Assembly: GCF_039540575.1 (NCBI RefSeq)
Contig: NZ_BAABFC010000002.1
Location: 1-7,409 of the forward strand
Length of the DNA stretch: 7,409 nt
Direction of reading: 5' to 3'
Source of the DNA: Pseudaeromonas paramecii
Lineage (GTDB): Bacteria > Pseudomonadota > Gammaproteobacteria > Enterobacterales > Aeromonadaceae
Every line of letters starts with the position of its first letter. Position 1 is the stretch's first letter. The notes under the pieces were generated by a model. It was not told the origin of the DNA. It was given only the letters and a program-made list of their open reading frames with translations, and did not search any database. Shown piece by piece: positions 5,423 through 7,409 of the stretch. A program made the position numbers and the translations under genes.

Positions 5423-5437
5423 GCGGCTGATTTTTTT
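5413..5437 (+). terminator. Intrinsic terminator overlapping the blc stop codon
   Basis: TCAGCCG, a 4-base TAAG loop, CGGCTGA, then seven T. The stem has seven perfect pairs, five of them between G and C or otherwise strong, and the U tract follows directly. The blc stop codon TAA (5420-5422) lies in the loop, so translation must end inside the hairpin. It should insulate the downstream operon from blc transcription. Confidence 0.92.
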
Positions 5438-5661
5438 GCCGCTATGCCCCTGGCGGCATTGTGGCTGAGTCCATTTTTCCTTATTGTTCTCACGGTATTC
5501 GAACAGGTCGCTCCATCGGCCCTGGGTTGGCTCTGCCGACCGGAACAGGGAGCCAGGACAATGCCGCCGCCGCGGGACGGGGCAAAGGGACATGAGGCGG
5601 CGCAAGTCAGCCATCAGGCTGACCAGGCAGCGTCGTGCCGCTCAGACAATAAAGGGAATTT
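5438..5661. other. Intergenic region before the EamA operon
   Basis: These 224 bases must hold the promoter of the next operon, but no convincing -35/-10 pair is visible. Both strands carry moderately long open frames without ribosome binding sites, probably due to G/C-richness. GGCTC/GAGCC (5529-5533 and 5550-5554) can pair across a 16-base loop. A dispersed repeat is possible; I cannot test this. Confidence 0.4.
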
Positions 5662-6096
5662 ATGATCACAAGCTGGTTTATCTGGGCGCTGCTGGCGGCG
5701 GTATTCGCCGCGCTGACCGCGATCTTCACCAAACTGGGGGTGGCGCAGATCAACAGCGATCTGGCGACCCTGATCCGTACCTTCGTGGTGTTTGCCCTGC
5801 TGATCCCCTTCGTGCTGCTCACCGGCAAATGGTCCAATCCCCTGGCACTGCCGGGCAAGGCCTTGCTGTTTCTCATCATCTCGGCCCTGGCGACCGGCGC
5901 CTCCTGGGTCTGCTATTTTCGTGCCCTGCAACTGGGGCCGGCCTCCCAGGTGGCTTCCATCGACAAGCTCAGCGTGGTGCTGGTGGCGGTGTTTGCCGTG
6001 CTGCTCCTGGGCGAGCGGCCCAGTCCCCTGGCCTGGCTGGGGATCGGTCTGGTGGCGGCGGGGGCCCTGATCCTCTCCATCGCGGCCACCCGTTAG
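5662..6096 (+). CDS. Single-domain EamA-family membrane transporter
   Basis: The product has 144 residues with five hydrophobic segments at about 5-27, 33-55, 67-89, 97-118 and 122-140, exactly one EamA domain. Features of the family are visible: the first helix followed by KLGVAQINSDLATLIRT, YFRALQLGPASQVASIDKLS before the fourth helix, and LLLGERPSPLAWLGIGLVAAG. Most EamA (drug/metabolite transporter) proteins have two such domains and ten helices; half-size members are thought to act as dimers, like small multidrug resistance proteins. The substrate is unknown. AAAGGGA (about 5649-5655) precedes the ATG at a usual distance. Only seven bases separate its stop from the next start, so the two are likely co-transcribed. 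Confidence 0.88.
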   Translation: MITSWFIWALLAAVFAALTAIFTKLGVAQINSDLATLIRTFVVFALLIPFVLLTGKWSNPLALPGKALLFLIISALATGASWVCYFRALQLGPASQVASIDKLSVVLVAVFAVLLLGERPSPLAWLGIGLVAAGALILSIAATR

Positions 6097-6103
6097 GGTG
6101 GCG

Positions 6104-6664
6104 ATGGATCCCTTGATGCCACGGCTGTTGGCGCTGATTGCCGCCGATCCCTGGCGCATGGCCTGTCTTGCTCAGTTGGCAGAACTTCACCTGCCGGATG
6201 CCTGGCTGGCCGCCGGTTTTGTGCGTAACCGGGTCTGGGATGCCTTGCATGGCGACGGGCGGACTACGCCCTTGGCGGACGTGGATCTTATCTATTTCGA
6301 TCCCAGCCCCGGCACTGTGACGGCCATGCTGGCGCAGGAGCAGGCGCTGCAGGACAGCTTGTGCCGCAGTCTGCCGGCAGTGCCCTGGCAGGTGCGTAAC
6401 CAGGCGCGCATGCATCTGCGCAACGGCCATGCCCCCTATGGCGACTGTCTGGCGGCCCTGGGCCATTGGCCGGAGCAGGAGACAGCGGTGGCGGTGCGGC
6501 TGGATGGGCAAGGTCAGTTGGCAGGCATCAGCGCCTTTGGCCTGGCCAGCCTGTTTGCCGGCCGGTTGACCCGCAATCCATGCTGCCCTCCGGCCCTGTT
6601 TGCCCGCCGGTTGGCCGACAAAGCCTGGCTTCGGCAGTGGCCCGGACTGCGGGTGTGCCTTTAA
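6104..6664 (+). CDS. Nucleotidyltransferase-like protein (PF06042 family)
   Basis: The product has 186 residues from the ATG at 6104; a GTG at 6098 in frame is an alternative, adding two residues. The family pattern is clear: AAGFVRNRVWDALHG (36-50), the acidic DVDLIYFDP (59-67) with Asp59 and Asp61 placed as the metal-binding pair of the polymerase-beta-type nucleotidyltransferase fold, then NQARMH, a WPEQETAVAVRL segment, and SAFGLASLFAGRLTRNP near the C-terminus. Substrate and partner are unknown for this family. AGGGTGG at 6095-6101 overlaps the end of the EamA gene and serves as a close ribosome binding site, which supports translational coupling in an operon. Confidence 0.85.
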   Translation: MDPLMPRLLALIAADPWRMACLAQLAELHLPDAWLAAGFVRNRVWDALHGDGRTTPLADVDLIYFDPSPGTVTAMLAQEQALQDSLCRSLPAVPWQVRNQARMHLRNGHAPYGDCLAALGHWPEQETAVAVRLDGQGQLAGISAFGLASLFAGRLTRNPCCPPALFARRLADKAWLRQWPGLRVCL

Positions 6665-6710
6665 CTGCTGTAATTCCCATTTATAACCAACCCCTTAACA
6701 AGGAGACAGG

Positions 6711-7316
6711 ATGTTCTGTTCACGTTGTGGTCAATCGTTGAGTGATGTGGCCAATTTTTGTCCGGCCTGCGGTGAGGCGCGGCCCGTGCTGGCCGAAGTC
6801 GCTGCGGCCAGCAGCCTGGTGGAGCCGGCCCTGGCACCGGCGGCGCAACCCAGCCCGGCCTCGGTGGTTTCGGCCGACACACCCCGCTACGCCGGCTTCT
6901 GGTTCCGGGTGCTGGCGGCCCTGATTGACGGCATTCTCTGCCAGATCGCCTCCTTTTTGGTGGCCTTGCCCATGGGCTTTATTCTGGGGGTGTCCATGGC
7001 GGCGGTGGCCGACAGCGAGACTATCGAGGCCATGGGCGGCTTGCTCGGCGCAGTGCTGGGCATGCTGGTGCAGTGGCTGTGGTTTACCCTGGCGGAGTCC
7101 TCCGCCTGGCAGGGTTCCCTGGGCAAGAAGTTGTTGGGGATCAAGGTCACCGACGAGCAGGGCCAGCGCATCGGCTTTGGCCGGGCCAACGCCCGCTACT
7201 GGGGCAAGATAGTCTCCACCATCACCTTGGGCATCGGCTTCTTGATGGTGGCCTTCACCCAGCGCAAGCAGGGGCTGCACGACATCATCGCCGGCACCTT
7301 GCTGGTGCGTGCCTAG
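6711..7316 (+). CDS. Zinc-ribbon RDD-family membrane protein
   Basis: The product has 201 residues. Residues 1-22 form a zinc ribbon with Cys3-x2-Cys6 and Cys17-x2-Cys20. An Ala/Pro/Val-rich linker (24-56) follows, then an RDD domain (PF06271) from about 60 to the end: YAGFWFRVLAALIDGILC with the conserved Arg66 and Asp73, hydrophobic segments at about 74-100, 108-128 and 165-183, the GKKLLGIKV motif and QGLHDIIAGT with Asp191. RDD proteins are membrane proteins of mostly unknown function; a few are linked to ion or osmotic stress. AGGAG at 6701-6705 sets the start. The gap of 46 bases after the previous gene holds no terminator, so it is probably the last gene of the operon. Confidence 0.9.
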   Translation: MFCSRCGQSLSDVANFCPACGEARPVLAEVAAASSLVEPALAPAAQPSPASVVSADTPRYAGFWFRVLAALIDGILCQIASFLVALPMGFILGVSMAAVADSETIEAMGGLLGAVLGMLVQWLWFTLAESSAWQGSLGKKLLGIKVTDEQGQRIGFGRANARYWGKIVSTITLGIGFLMVAFTQRKQGLHDIIAGTLLVRA

Positions 7317-7338
7317 CGGATGGGGCGGCTGATCCAGG

Positions 7339-7344
7339 GCTAGG
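7339..7344. repeat. IS481 target hexamer GCTAGG
   Basis: The six bases directly outside the IS481-family terminal repeat are GCTAGG. IS481 is known to prefer NCTAGN and to duplicate it on insertion. The second copy would be at the far end of the element, outside the window. The insertion lies 28 bases past the RDD gene's stop codon and so does not break that gene. Confidence 0.65.
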
Positions 7345-7409
7345 TGTGTAAACCCACCAGGTTGTTCACGGATTGAAGACGACTGATTGGGGGCAGGTAG
7401 TCCAGACTG
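7340..7409 (-). CDS. IS481-family transposase, C-terminal end only
   Basis: On the minus strand, entering at the right edge, the frame ends PPISRLQSVNNLVGLHT and then TAG (7342-7340). A Ser-Arg-Leu stretch followed by NNLVGLHT is typical of the C-terminus of IS481-family DDE transposases after the integrase core. The rest of the gene lies outside the window. The stop codon is made by the CTAG of the target rather than by the element itself. Confidence 0.68.
   Translation of the reverse strand, partial: SLDYLPPISRLQSVNNLVGLHT
7345..7365 (+). repeat. IS481-family terminal inverted repeat
   Basis: Begins TGTGTAAACC, with AGGTTGT at positions 15-21 of the repeat (7359-7365). As I recall the IS481 end, it also begins TGTG and has AGGTTGT at positions 15-21. 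The inner limit is unknown because the other end is not present. Confidence 0.6.
7345..7409 (-). mobile_element. End of an IS481-family insertion sequence
   Basis: Starts at the terminal repeat at 7345 and runs off the right edge. The boundary is set by three agreeing signs: a TGTG-type end with AGGTTGT at the same distance as in IS481 of Bordetella pertussis (recalled, not looked up), an adjacent CTAG-containing target, and the transposase C-terminus reading out toward it. The element's completeness cannot be judged. Confidence 0.7.

Noticed and set aside
5444..5665. 73-codon plus-strand frame and the 95-codon minus-strand frame in the same region
   Set aside because: Neither has a ribosome binding site or a recognisable domain; the plus frame runs over the EamA start.
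1..7409. tRNA, rRNA or CRISPR array
   Set aside because: No cloverleaf-like sequence, rRNA signature or regularly spaced identical repeats were seen on either strand.

Overview
The window looks like accessory chromosomal DNA of a gammaproteobacterium, most likely Aeromonas or a close relative. This is an inference from three things: the character of the GC-rich right half, a Blc-type lipocalin next to small housekeeping-like genes, and the types of insertion sequence. No marker gene fixes the genus. All intact genes read rightward; only insertion-sequence (IS) fragments read leftward.

Left edge (1-377): two insertion sequences, one inside the other. The first 68 bases are the right end of an IS3-family element, including the last codons of its transposase. 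It has inserted into the transposase gene of an IS256-family element, of which only the first 84 codons and the outer terminal repeat (to about 377) are visible.

Low-GC accessory block (about 378-3830): four genes, visibly richer in A and T than the DNA to the right and separated by long non-coding gaps. They encode an exported DUF695-like protein, a Sel1-repeat lipoprotein with about eight 36-residue repeats, a DUF2846-like lipoprotein, and a small two-helix membrane protein that weakly resembles DUF6232. The gap before the Sel1 gene holds three inverted repeats, two of them plausible operators. Each gene looks like its own transcription unit.

Transition and GC-rich block (about 3835-7344): composition changes near 3840-3950. 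Here lie a 232-residue lipoprotein of unknown function and the outer-membrane lipocalin blc, which ends in a strong intrinsic terminator that contains its own stop codon. A probable operon follows: a single-domain EamA transporter, a nucleotidyltransferase-like protein (PF06042 type) and a zinc-ribbon RDD membrane protein.

Right edge (7340-7409): the end of an IS481-family element reading leftward. It sits directly against a GCTAGG hexamer that matches the known NCTAGN target of IS481, and the transposase stop codon is supplied by that target.

Six consecutive products are exported or membrane proteins, four of them lipoproteins. The block is bounded by IS elements on both sides. It is best read as an envelope-protein accessory region; nothing in the sequence proves that the genes form one system.
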